This document shows, in pieces, positions 1 through 11,064 of a stretch of 64,000 nucleotides of DNA (its first letter is position 1; the number at the start of each line of letters is the position of its first letter). Under the pieces are notes generated by a model that was given only the letters and a program-made list of their open reading frames with translations, did no database searches and was not told the origin of the DNA. A program made the position numbers and the translations under genes. This DNA is from Smittia aterrima. Lineage: Eukaryota > Arthropoda > Insecta > Diptera > Chironomidae. The DNA lies in the NCBI GenBank assembly GCA_033063855.1, contig CP093830.1, positions 5,456,854-5,520,853 of the forward strand, given 5' to 3'.

Positions 1-1235
1 TGAGGCATTTGGTCATAAGTTTAATGATTTATTACAAATTATTAATGGGAATCCATGACGATTTATAAGTTAGGAAATAAGTTTGAAGATTAAATACAAT
101 TAAAAAATATTTCAAATTTCCCGCGCTTTGCGACTTCTGAACGAACTCAAAATTCTTTGCGTGCGTTCAGTGTTCTCTGCAAAAAAGATAAACAAAACGA
201 AGAAATATTTAGAAAATCGAAATTACCGTGATATTATGCATTAAAGAGAGTAGAAAGTAGACGAATAAGAGTTAGCAAGATTAGTTTGTTACCATAGAAA
301 TCAATTAATTTCAATATGTGGCCAATTGTGTTGAGTGTAAGTGAAAAACTTTGTGAAATTCAGTTGATACCTTCTTGCTGAATCAACAAGAATTTTAATA
401 TTTGTTTACCTCATTGAATAAGCATGAGATAAGAGGTTGTTATAGTGGAATGATAAGAGATAAATGTGTCTTATATTCTGTAGGAAGTTAAAGTTAATTC
501 CAAAGCCGAACAACGTAGCGCGAATGTGAAATATAAAACACCGGATGTTAGGCAGAGAAACAAAAGGAATTAGATTACATTTCAGTTTTTATTCGAGATT
601 CTTTTTTGAGTCAGATAAAAAATTAGTTTCACTTTTTGTTAGTTTTTATTTCATTTAATTTGACAAGGCGCGAACAATGGAGCTTATTAACATTCTCTGA
701 TGAAACTGAATGATTCTACAAAGTAGAACCATTGTTATTGACATCGAATCGAAATGGTATGAAGGAAAGTTTTAGTGACAAAGAACATGCTACAAATGAA
801 TAGTTCATCATCAACTCAATGTCAGTAATATTGATTTTGACTTCGTGTTCAGTTAAAAATATCATAGCTTCTCGCGTTAAATATTTTATCAAAGAGACGT
901 GTAAGTTGTCTCTGTTCTCTGCCTAACATAAAACGATAACAAATTCTGCATAGTTATATTTATAATGTCCATTACGTGTAGTAATGTAATAATAGACAGC
1001 GATTTTCCGGTTAGCTAAGCAACAGTTTTTTAATAACTCAATTTCGCTAATGTGACCGATATGAAGCTATTGTTCGTCACAAGGCGAAAATTAAATAGAA
1101 CATTTGAAGTTAAAATTACTCAAAGCACTCATTGAGTTTCTATTGACTTTCCAGACAGGGTTTAGATTTCAAGCTGACTTTTGAATAAGTTCATGTTGAC
1201 GACGAATCGAGCGATTACGCGGACAACTAAAGAAA
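1..1235 (+). promoter_or_regulatory. Upstream region and probable 5' UTR exon plus intron of the galactosyltransferase gene
   Basis: No protein gene is supported here. An arthropod initiator (TCAGT, 167-171, A at 169) could mark a TATA-less start. A strong donor, GTAAGT, lies at 337-342, and a matching acceptor with a pyrimidine tract (ctttccag) ends at 1154. This suggests a first non-coding exon of about 169-336, an 818-base 5' UTR intron, and a second exon that carries the ATG at 1236. Under this model the spliced leader contains a 16-codon upstream ORF (ATG 316-318, stop TGA 1182-1184). A 15-base inverted repeat (545-559 and 915-929) lies inside the intron. The exon model is inferred from splice consensus only. 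Confidence 0.4.
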
Positions 1236-2587
1236 ATGAAATTCAGTGATGTGAAATATAAACTAATGAGCGGTGAGGGTAAGTTTGCTCAGCTGTCATT
1301 TCCAAATTTCTTATTAATGAAGTGAATTTCTGATAGTTCCTACACTTCGTTCTCATGGACAAGCAGCAAGAAAATTCAATGTCGTCACTTTGTTCTTCGG
1401 TGTTGCTTTGGGATTCTTTCTTGCAATTCTTATGGAGTTCTCACCAAGTCGCTCATGGTCGAAATCAGATTACGCTCCAATGCATGGCGATCCGCATGTT
1501 GGACATGATCTCTACGATGCAGTCGGGCCTGATGGAGATGTCGGGTTCCACGAGATTAATGATGATACTCACGCGCACGAGAATACCACCGTTGCCCGTC
1601 AGTTGTTCAACGAAGTTCGAATTCTCTGTTGGATTATGACGAGTCCAAAAAATCATAAGAAGAAAGCTATTCACGTAAAGAAAACTTGGGGCAAGCGATG
1701 CAATAAGCTCATTTTTATGAGTTCTGAAGTTGATCCCGATCTCGAGTCTGTCGCTTTGCCTGTGCAAGAAGGTCGAAACAATTTATGGGCGAAAACCAAA
1801 GAAGCCTTCAAATATGTCTACCAGAATCATCTTGACGATGCTGATTGGATCTTAAAGGCTGATGATGACACGTAAGTTTGTATTTCCTTTGAAATAAACC
1901 TCAATTCTAACTTTGATTCTTCAATAGCTACGTCGTCGTCGAGAACCTTCGCTATATGCTGTATCCATACTCATCTAGTCAACCAATCTACTTTGGTTGT
2001 AAATTTAAGCCGTACGTAAAGCAGGTAAGTCTCGACATTCATTCAAACTCGGCAGTTTTGTGAGATATTATTCTAAACAGGGTTACATGTCTGGTGGTGC
2101 GGGCTACGTTCTAAGCAAACAAGCAGTGATTCGTTTCGTGGAGGAAGGAATTCCCGATAAGTCAAAGTGTCGGCAGGATGCTGATGGAGCTGAAGACGTG
2201 GAGATGGGTCGTTGTCTCGAAAAAGTCAATGTCATGGCAGGAGATTCGCGTGACACGAACGGTCGAGGAAGATTCTTTCCTTTCGTTCCCGAGCATCATC
2301 TCATTCCGGGACACGTCGACAAAAGCTTCTGGTACTGGAAATACATTTATTACGACTCGAAAGAAGGAATGGATTGCTGTTCAGATAACGCCATCTCTTT
2401 TCATTACGTTTCGCCAAATCAAATGTACGTGCTTGAGTATCTCATTTATCATTTGCGGCCCTACGGTCTTATCACCAATCCCCAACCGCTACCAAAGAAA
2501 ATTTCTCTTACGGAGCTCGTGCGCGAAGCTTCCGTTTCAGCAGTTGACATTAACACCGCCTCTGATAAGAACAAAGCCGATGAGTAG
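1236..2587 (+). CDS. C1GalT1: Glycoprotein-N-acetylgalactosamine 3-beta-galactosyltransferase 1 (core-1 / T-synthase family)
   Basis: Coding exons 1236-1278, 1337-1871, 1928-2024 and 2081-2587 join in frame to 393 residues; the introns are 56-58 bases with GT-AG ends. The enzyme adds galactose beta-1,3 to O-linked GalNAc in the Golgi, making core-1 (T antigen) O-glycans. It is a type II membrane protein: a short cytosolic tail, one membrane anchor at about residues 30-49, then the lumenal GT31 domain. Visible family marks are WILKADDDTYVVVENLRY with the metal-binding DDD at 190-192, GYMSGGAGYVLS from 226, EDVEMGRC at 263-270, and DCCSDNAISFHYV near the C terminus. I chose the ATG at 1236 because exon 1 has phase 1 and restores the frame into the anchor; the open frame alone would start at a TTG (1390) inside the membrane helix. 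Insects have several C1GalT paralogs and the exact ortholog is not certain. Confidence 0.9.
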
Positions 2588-3428
2588 AGCGAAAACTTTG
2601 CTTTCTATTTCATCAAAGTCATATTTTTCTTTTGCCATAAAATCAGAGACAAATATTGAGCTGAAACTCGGATCGCTTGACAACAACTTTTATAAGAAAA
2701 AGATCTGAGAGCAGCACAAATTGTATTTGAAGATTGAAGAAGATTAACAAGCCATTGCGAAGTAAAATTAGTCAAATGTAATCTCAATTGAATCTTTGTA
2801 AATATTCCTTTCCCCTCTTTGTCAGTGATAAATACAAAACTTATGAATTTCAATCAACAACTCGAGAAATCTCATTGAAATTATCTGCTAAGGCAGATAA
2901 AATTATTTTCAATCGAAAAAGTTTTCTTTAATGTAAAATAATCATGAAACCAAAGAGATTAAGCTTCGAAGTAAATTCTCGTTCTCTGTCGAATTCCTTA
3001 CACCTCAACCGCAAGATTTTGAGTGAGTTTTAATTAATGATTTAAAGATATTGTTTCTCGTCCTTAGCACTGTTTCCTTTCACTCTAATTTGAATCATAA
3101 TCCTCATAAGATTTTAAAATTAATCTAAAAGCTTAGAAAATATTTATTCTTATCTACTCTCTTAAACATTGTGAAATTTTAATAAATCCTGACTGCAAAT
3201 AAACAAGAAGAAAAGATCTTTTTGAAGCAAAACCAATTTATTTTCTCTGAGTGATTTCATAAATTATGCAAGTACCTCATCAGCGTTAGGGAAAACGATA
3301 ATCAGTGAGTATGATAACAATTGCCTTGATTGACATTAAAGACAGGTTGGCAGGGAGAGATAAGCTTTGATTCGCTTTCAACAATGGTAAACTGAAATTA
3401 GTTTCGTTAAAACCGTGAACTGTGAAAG
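2588..3428 (+). other. 3' UTR of the galactosyltransferase and upstream region of the phosphatase
   Basis: AT-rich and non-coding. The first clear poly(A) hexamers after the upstream gene are AATAAA at 3181-3186 and 3198-3203, which would give a 3' UTR of about 600 bases. From about 3290 onward the sequence probably belongs to the alkaline phosphatase promoter. No other gene is seen. Confidence 0.5.
3297..3363 (+). promoter_or_regulatory. GATA-motif cluster upstream of the alkaline phosphatase gene
   Basis: CGATAA (3297-3302), TGATAA (3312-3317) and AGATAA (3358-3363) lie within 70 bases, ending 65 bases before the phosphatase ATG. The last two fit the GATA-factor consensus WGATAR. An initiator-like TCAGT is at 3302-3306 and a weak TATA-like CATAAAT at 3268-3274. 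GATA factors drive midgut genes in insects, and alkaline phosphatases are often midgut brush-border enzymes, so midgut regulation is a reasonable inference that has not been shown. Confidence 0.4.
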
Positions 3429-5368
3429 ATGCTGAAAGAAATTCTGGTTCAAATCGTACTAACTAATTTAGTTATGTCAATTGCGGATATTCGTAAGTTT
3501 CTTCTCTTCTCGTCTTCAAGTTGCCATCTTAAAACTTTGAAACTCAGAAGGCTTCCCAAACAATGACGAAGCAGTTTTGATGCCTCCAGCTAAGATTCCG
3601 AAATCGACGACACCGACCACTCCAGTTTCTCATCGTCAATTTGATGATGATGTTTATTGGTCCCAACCTCCTGGATTACTTGGCGAGAAATCACGAGAGT
3701 TTTGGCAGGCGTCGGGTCAGGAAATTTTAAAACAAACTTTGTCGAAGGAACCAAACAAGAAAGTTGCGAAAAACTTGATTATTCTGGTGGCAGCTGGAAT
3801 GTCGATTCCGACACAAATGGCTGCTCGAGTTTACATGGGAGGCGAAGAGAAAGTTTTGTCTTTTGAAGAGTTTCCCTATGTTGGCTTGTCAAAGGTGAGA
3901 AGGAGGAAACTTTTCGCTTTGAATAATGCGCAACAAGAAAAGTTTTTCTTTTACCATCTCAGACGTACTGCGTTGATTTTCAAGTGCCTGACTCGGCTTG
4001 CTCGTCGACAGCTTACTTAAGTGGTATCAAAACCAACTTTGGAGTTCTTTCGATGAGTGGCAATGTTCCATTAAGAAACTGCAGTGCTGAACAAGATAAC
4101 AACGAACATGTTGAATCAATCTTTAAGTTTGCTCAAGATGCAGGAAAAGCGACGGGAATTGTCACCAACACGAGACTCACTCATGCAACTGTAGCAGGTG
4201 AGTTTAAATTTTAAACATTTTGTTGTGATTTCATCTTTGACTCGAGCAGCTGCTTATGCAAAGTCATCGTCGCGTTATTGGGAGAATGACGTTGAAACTC
4301 CAAAGGAATGCAAGGACATTGCACACCAATTGATTCACAGCGAAGTTGGAAGAGGATTTGATGTTCTCCTTGGTGGCGGTTATCGTGAATTTCTACCTCA
4401 CAATGTAATGGATCCCCATGGGAGAACTGGAAAGCGTGAAGATCAACGCGACTTAGTTAGGGAGTGGATGTTTACCCATGACAGAGCAATGTCCGTTCAT
4501 GACAGAGTAAGTGAACACTTCTGAGAATAACGTGTCGAAATAATCAAGAGAAATCGTTCAGGCAACCCTCAACTCCCTTAACGTCAGATACATCACGAAG
4601 CTTTTTGGGTTGTTTAGTGAAAGCCACATGCAATATCATTTGCTTAATGATAAAGGTGATGAGCCGACGTTGCTTGAAATGGCTGGAAAAGCGTTGCAGA
4701 TGGTCGCTAAAAATCCTAATGGCTTTGTACTCATGATTGAGAGTGGGAGAATTGATCACGCTCATCACGAAAATCGAGCAAGGCTAGCACTTGCTGAGGT
4801 AGCTCATTTGAACGATGTCGTTGGCTTTTTGTTGACTCAGGTCGATGTAAAAGAGACTTTAATTGTTTTGACATCAGATCATTCGCATACGATGACCGTT
4901 AGCGGTTACCCAAAAAGTAAGGAAGGTCAACTTCATGTCAAAGTTTATGAGTAAAAAATTGTTTTCGCAGGGGGAACTGACATTCTAACACTCGGAGATT
5001 TCTCCCGCGAAGATGACATGCCGTACTTTACGCTCTCCTATGCCAACGGCATGGGCTTTTACGAGCATTTCAACGAAAGCGGTCGAATTAACCCCCTGGA
5101 CATGCAATACAGGGATCCAATGTTCATGCAGCCATCAACCGTTCCCTTGTACGAGTCAACTCACGCAGGTGATGATGTTGGAGTTTATGCTATCGGGCCG
5201 TATTCGCATCTCTTCACAGGCGTTTACGAGCAGCATTTTATAGCCCACGCGATGATGTACGCAACTTGTCTTGGTCCAGAAGAATATTTGAAAGCCTGCG
5301 ATTCAACAAATGTAAGAGTCTCCTGGGCTGCTTTGATAGCTCTCGTCGTTGTTTTTATCGTCAAATAA
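3429..5368 (+). CDS. Alp: Membrane-bound (GPI-type) alkaline phosphatase with a substituted metal-ligand aspartate
   Basis: Exons 3429-3492, 3548-3894, 3963-4197, 4250-4506, 4562-4916 and 4971-5368 give 551 residues, a normal family length; introns are 52-68 bases. The family hydrolyses phosphomonoesters using two zinc ions and one magnesium at the cell surface. A signal peptide occupies about residues 1-20, and a hydrophobic tail at about 534-551 suggests a GPI anchor. Present are nucleophile Ser148 in VPDSACSSTAYLSG, Arg224 in SSSRYW, Thr213, Glu361/Asp366/His370 in IESGRIDHAHH, Asp407/His408 in LTSDHSH, and His484 in THAGDD. Odd point: the motif that is normally GDGM reads AAGM (residues 103-106), so the aspartate that bridges zinc and magnesium is Ala104 (codon GCT, 3793-3795). 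Activity may be reduced or lost although the rest of the gene is intact. Exon 2 has a tandem NAGNAG acceptor. Confidence 0.93.
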
Positions 5369-5440
5369 ATCACCGGAGGGCTACTGAAATATTTTTACGG
5401 CAGGATTTTGTTAACAAAACGCAACTTCCACTTGAATAAA
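5364..5440 (+). terminator. Poly(A) signals of the alkaline phosphatase gene
   Basis: AATAAA at 5364-5369 overlaps the stop codon TAA (5366-5368). A second AATAAA lies at 5435-5440. Use of the second would end the transcript at about 5455-5465, just before the 3' end of the convergent P450 gene. Confidence 0.5.
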
Positions 5441-5488
5441 TTTTTAAAGACAGTTTTTAAAGCTGCAACTTGTAATTTGTATTTTTCA

Positions 5489-5494
5489 TTTAAT
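5489..5494 (-). terminator. Poly(A) signal ATTAAA of the P450 gene
   Basis: On the minus strand the stop codon TAA (5496-5494) is followed by TTAAATG, so ATTAAA (5494-5489) shares the last base of the stop codon. If used, the 3' UTR would be only about 20-30 bases. No AATAAA is seen before the phosphatase gene. Confidence 0.4.
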
Positions 5495-7171
5495 TAACGA
5501 TTCCAAGAGTTTCTCTTCTCGAGCGAAATGTTATATCCTTGAGAGACTCGGGATATAATTAGAAACTCGAACTGAATGTCTTCCTCTTTCATTGTCGTTG
5601 AGAGTTTGTATTTACGGAAGAGATGCGACATGGCGACCTTCATTGACTTCATGGCGTATTTGTAGCCGATGCAATTTCTTGTTCCGCGAGAGAACGGGAA
5701 GTAAGCGTAAGAGTGAATCTTCGAGAACTCTTCAGGAGCGAATCTTTCAGGTCTGAATACGTCAGCATCTTCGCCCCAGAATTTCTTATTTCGATGAACG
5801 TGAACGACAGGAAGAACAATGTTCGACTGTGCAGGGACTGTGTAGTTTCCGAGTTGCATGTCCTTCTGGAGTCGTCTCGCGAAGAATGGAACTGGAGGGA
5901 AATATCTCATCGCTTCTTTAATGACCATGTCAGTGTATGGCAATTTATCCAAAATCTCATCAGTCACTTCCTCGTCTTGAGATTTGTAAACTTCTTTTAA
6001 TTCATTGAAGAGTTTTTCTTGAACTTCTGGATAAAAAGCCATCAACAGAGATATCGTCGATAAAGTGTTACTAATTGTCTCGAAGCCCTGCGAATAAAGT
6101 TTGAGTTGAATTGAAATTATTTTCGAGGTCATCACTTCTTACCGTGAAGACGATTGTGTTAACTTCATCGTTGATTTCCTCGTTTGTGAACTCTTCTCGT
6201 TTCTTAAACAATTGATCGATAAAAATTTGAGGTTTTCCTTGTTCGAAGTTCTCATTAAACACTCCGTCCTTGATGTCTTGGTCTTTCTTCATGATAACTT
6301 GATTAGCAACCTTCATGACTCCATTGACGACGTGCTTTTGTTCGATCTTGTATAACTCAGACATTCTGAAGATGAAAGGCACTTGATACCAAAACTGAAG
6401 AACTTTCGATGAGAAAAGTGTTAAAGCTCTGCAATTGAGAGAATTAAAATTAATTCCGTGACATTAACTGAGACTTACTGATAGGTATGTGTTAAGAACT
6501 CGCTGTTCTTGTTTGTCAGCGCGTTCGCTTCCAATCCCATCGATGTGCTCATAATATTGTCAAGAGCAAATGCCATCAACGGCTCCAAAATGTTAAACTC
6601 TTGTCCATCACTTTTCTCATCAAGAACTTTTAAAAGTTGTTGAGACTTCTCATTGAAAATAGGCACGAAGCCTTTGATGATATTCAAATTGAAAGCGGGA
6701 TCGCAAAGCTTTCGATGTGTTTGCCAATGTTTGCCATTGGAGATAAGTAAACCTTTAGAAAAAGATTTTGAGTTATTCGCGATCATTTATTTTCCACTTT
6801 AGCTCACCTTTCTTAAAGAACAAAGCCTTGTAGAAGAATGGTTTGTCTACGCAATACTTTGACGTCAGAACCTTTTGAATTTGATCAGGTTCGTCGATTG
6901 TAACTAGGAGAAGTGCTCCAATCCAAGATTTTCTTGGCGACTCTGTCGTTTCATCCGGTTTTGTGGTATCGTAGTGATGCTCATAAAGATCTTTGGCGGT
7001 TAGAGTCTTGAAGTAAGTCGGAAGATGACCGAGAATAGGCCAATTCAAATATTCTGCCATTTGTGGAATTTTCCGGGCGAGATAATAAAAGTTCCTGTAG
7101 GTCCACCAATGCTGTAGCAGCAAGAATGACACAATCCCGGCAAGAGCCGCGACTAAAGCCAACGCAAACAT
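5494..7171 (-). CDS. Cytochrome P450, CYP4 clan
   Basis: On the minus strand, exons 7171-6808, 6752-6479, 6428-6143 and 6087-5494 join in frame to 505 residues; introns are 50-55 bases. It is a microsomal haem-thiolate monooxygenase of the endoplasmic reticulum; substrates of insect CYP4-clan enzymes include lipids, hormones and xenobiotics. Features in order: an N-terminal membrane anchor (about residues 3-22), a WQTHRKLCDPAF helix-C motif, the helix-I motif TGFETIS (308-314), ExxR as EAMR (366-369), FRPERF (419-424), and the haem loop FSRGTRNCIG with ligand Cys447. The helix-I motif differs from the usual CYP4 form EGHDTT, so it may belong to a divergent CYP4-clan family such as CYP325 or CYP313; I do not assign a name. 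It converges on the alkaline phosphatase gene. Confidence 0.93.
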
Positions 7172-7188
7172 CGTGAATTTGAAAATAA

Positions 7189-7224
7189 ACTGAGGAGATC
7201 TATTGGTACGCGAGGGTTTTTATA
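7189..7224 (-). promoter_or_regulatory. Core promoter of the P450 gene (TATA box plus initiator)
   Basis: Read on the minus strand, TATAAAAA runs from 7224 to 7217 and an arthropod initiator TCAGT from 7193 to 7189. The first T of the TATA box is 33 bases upstream of the initiator A (7191), normal spacing for an insect focused promoter. It would give a 5' UTR of about 20 bases before the ATG at 7171. Confidence 0.7.
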
Positions 7225-10200
7225 AACTTTGACGAAGACGTTACCAAGAGGAAGCAGCAGTTCGATGTTAAATTATTGAAGGGTCATTTAAACAAAACGA
7301 TCAATACTCGCCAATCAAAGAGTTTCATACATGCGAGCAATTGAAATCGAATGAAAACGGAAGAACCTTGAGAAAAGAAAACAAAAGACTTCGCTCAGTT
7401 AATCCAACTATTGATTCTTTACTTTAACTTCAAAGCAAAAATCTTCAGCTTCGTTCGAATAAAAGTCCCCAAAAATGTTTTGCTGATCTTGTGGAGGACG
7501 AACAATGCGTCGACCGCAACTGAAGATCTTTGCTCTGCCTCAGTGTTCAGCAAGTACGATCTTTCATTGAAAAGTTTCTTGACGTATGAGATAAATCGAA
7601 ACACAGGCGTAATAATCGTTGTGACGTCAAGTAATGATGATGATCGATTTTTTGGTACTTGAAGATTACTTGAAGTTAAGTTTGTCCACGGTTTGCTTAG
7701 TGCTTAGTCGATTTGGCGACCTTCGCAGCGAAATATTTGCTACCGAACGATATAAACGAAGAAATTCGAGAGTCAAGCTCAGTCGTCTCAAATATTTGCA
7801 AATAAAAATTTAACGATAGAGTTGCGCCCAACAATTTATTTCATTAACTTTGCTCAACCTTCGTTTGCATCGATTAAACTCCGCCAGCTATGCCGCGACT
7901 TAACTCTTTTTACAGCTTTCGCCGAAAATGCATAATTTCGCAGGAATCTTAATTTCAAATCAATAAAAGAAGTCTCGAGGGCGATCACAGAGCGAATTGA
8001 GATAAAAAATATTTAGATCTCTCAACGATACGCTATAATTAGCTGAGTCTCTTCTTTCGAGAGCTTCGCGGTTCGGAAAATGCAAAAAAAGTCATAATTT
8101 ATTGTTTGCTCGTTGGTCATTAGATGTTTGAATGCACCACTGAATCATCGTTTGAGTATGAAGTTCGTAGGAATCCAATGATATATTTTCTTAATGTGTC
8201 TGCGCTTTATAATCGCATTCGCATTGGAGATTAATATTCCTACTTCTTAGAAAGAGACCAACGCGAAACGAGAACTGAAATAGTTTCGTTCGTTTGAAGT
8301 CAAGTCGCCGATCGTAAACTGAAAGTCTCTCTGTGTGTCTTGAGCTACCGACAGAGAAAACAAATTTAGCGCAATTATCAAGTTTTTGATAAATTTCATT
8401 CACTTAAGTTAATTACCACGATCACAAACGAGTTTAATCGCTTCTTAAGCATGTGACATCGTCTTCGTCTCTCGCTCCATATAAAGCTGTCATTAATTGC
8501 CTAATTAATTTTATAATCATCAAGAGGCTAATCATAAAACGATCGCTCTGCGCGAACATAAATTAATTTAAACTTGTACAAGAGCTTGCCGAGTCATGGG
8601 TTCGTTGGTTCAATGAGAAGTTATACTCGAAGGTTACACGAGAGTGATTGTTGATTCCAAAATCTTTTGAATCTGTTGTTAGACTCAAAAAATCTATTTC
8701 GTCTCAAACATTTCCAGTCGCGACTTATTTACTTGACCTCTACGTCATTTGTTAACAGCCCTAAAAAAAGTTTTTGCGATTTCATAATAATCAAATCGTG
8801 TTCACTTTCATGCATTTCAAATGAGATTAGCTAATTGAGACTGATGAAGTTTTATGCGAACACTTTCTATGAGTCAATGGCGACGTAGGAATTAAAATAA
8901 TGTGCAATAAGAATGAAGTTAAGCGACTTAAGCGCAATGTCCAAATTAAAATCTGCATTTGAATTGAAGTGGAGTGTTCCCAGTAATAGGATTAAGTTTC
9001 TCTCTGCAGCGACATTCCCGAGAAGGAGAAGCCGAGCGCAATAGTAATGCCAAGTTATTACCAATTATTATTCCACTTAGAAACCGCGCGAGCGACTGGT
9101 GAGTTAAAAGAGTTTTTTAAATCAGTTTTTTTTTCACTCGACCCATTTTTTTTTCTCTGAAAAGCGAAGAAAACTTTGAATATTTTCATTAAAAACTTCA
9201 CTCGCATTTCCGGACTTTTCCTTGTTTATTTTCGCTTCGAGAACTTCCGCGGTTTGAGTCTTCTTATTTGGCTTTCATGCACCCGAAAAATTAAACCTAA
9301 AATCCATTTCCACCGAAGCCGAAATTAACAAACAGAAAAATGATTGTTTGTCTTCGAGGGGATCAGGGTTTGGCGGAGTTCATAATCTCCTCGTATTTGT
9401 TTAATAAGAACAAACAAACGAAAAAGAGGTTTCTCTGTTTTCATGTTCTCGCTTCTTATAATCAACATAAACTCTTCCTATTCCCCCTTAAGACTTCTCA
9501 TCGTTGAACGAATGGAAAGAAATCCTCATCCGGAAGTTTTATGCTCCAAGAAATATTTTCATAAAAATTTTATGATTCCTCGAGAGTTCTTCCTCGACTC
9601 GAAAGTGCTGAGTAATGAGAAAAATCGCATCCACTGATTCGCTCCGATCATTATCTAATATTCTATTAAATTTGTTATCTGCTAACGCTCCTATAAAAAG
9701 TTCCTCGTTCATATTTTATAAGGCGTAAAAAATATATTCTAAAATTAAATAAATCCCTCGTAGCGGCTTTTCTTTTGGGCGTCTGCTGTTTTGATGAGAG
9801 AAACCGCATTTTTATTCGCGTCTCATTGTTCCGCAGTCATCACAGAATTTAATTTATTTCGCGAAGCTTCTTCTTCTCGTCGCCCTCATCCATCATATCA
9901 TCTCTCGCCTTCTCTTTGTCGCTTTTTTTTGCATGAGAATCTCTCGGCGGCCGCAGGGCCATTAAGGCCTTTTATTTGATTTAAATCTCGCAACGCGCTT
10001 TATGAATTCGAAATCTGATTTATTTCCTCAACAACAGCTTCGTCTTGGGCCATTTTAATGTGACAATGGGGGATTCTTTAGATTATCTGGATAACCAAAG
10101 TTTTCTTCATTCAAATTAGAAGATTGAAATTCCTTTGAGAAAATTGTAAAGTTCACCTTTGTCAAGAAGAATATTTAAAATTCAATTGCAGCCACGAAGT

Positions 10201-11048
10201 CTTCTTAGCCAACTCGTTCGTTTTCATTTCAACGAATGCGTTCTCCTCTTTCATGAGAACTTTGTCCTCGGAATTAATCTCAATCGTGTTGAAAACGCTC
10301 ATAAACTCGACAAAGTCCCGCAATAAAGTCTCACAATGAATTCGGATAAAAGTTCTTTCGAATTCTGATCACGCGACGACATATGGCGGAGAAAATTGTT
10401 TCGCCCGAGAAATAGCGAAAGAAAAAACCGAATTTCAAGCAATGCAATTTGACATGATTTCGAATCCCAAAAAATAATAAGAAAAGATTTCAAGTTTATG
10501 TTTATTGCGCCCTCGCCGTAGAAAAAAAAAGAATTTCAATGTTTGATTGACACATACGAAAATATCGAAGCGCACGGAACATAAAATTTCAAATTGCATT
10601 GGCTGACAATGAGCGAGGGGGAACTCTAAAGAGAGAGCACATGACTTCTCGTCTCGATGGAAACTCACATATTGTCTTAAACATTTTTATAAATGCATGA
10701 CTAATTTTCCAACATTTTTTCCTCTCGCTTCTCTCCGCCTGAGCATTTATTTTTCTCGAACCAGAACAAATATTGTTTTTATAATGATTGATGTAACGTA
10801 ATATTGAGTTGGAAGATGTGAAAAGCATTGAGGATGGGAAACATCTTGCGGATATTGTTTTCACATGCTGCCACTCGTAAAGTATTTAAAATTCGCTTTC
10901 CTTTCGATTTCATTTGCCCAGTCGTCACATAATAAATGGTCGAACGTTCATTGAAATGTCAGCACGTGATTGCACACGAGGGCTTAGTGCATTATTTCCT
11001 TCCGATTTAATTGCCATTTCTCGGCCAGTTCAAAACAAAAGGACGATG

Positions 11049-11064
11049 GAGAGAGAGAGAGAGA
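11049..11064. repeat. (GA)8 microsatellite
   Basis: Eight GA units in a row, followed by AAGAAG. GA runs can bind GAGA factor in insects, but this one is isolated. Confidence 0.7.

Noticed and set aside
1355..1639. Frame overlapping the galactosyltransferase exon
   Set aside because: It is a shadow of the real coding frame, which carries the membrane anchor and GT31 motifs.
9944..9968. Adjacent NotI site (GCGGCCGC) and SfiI-type site (GGCCATTAAGGCC) looking like a cloning adapter
   Set aside because: The flanks are ordinary AT-rich host-like sequence on both sides, with no primer or vector remains; most likely chance.
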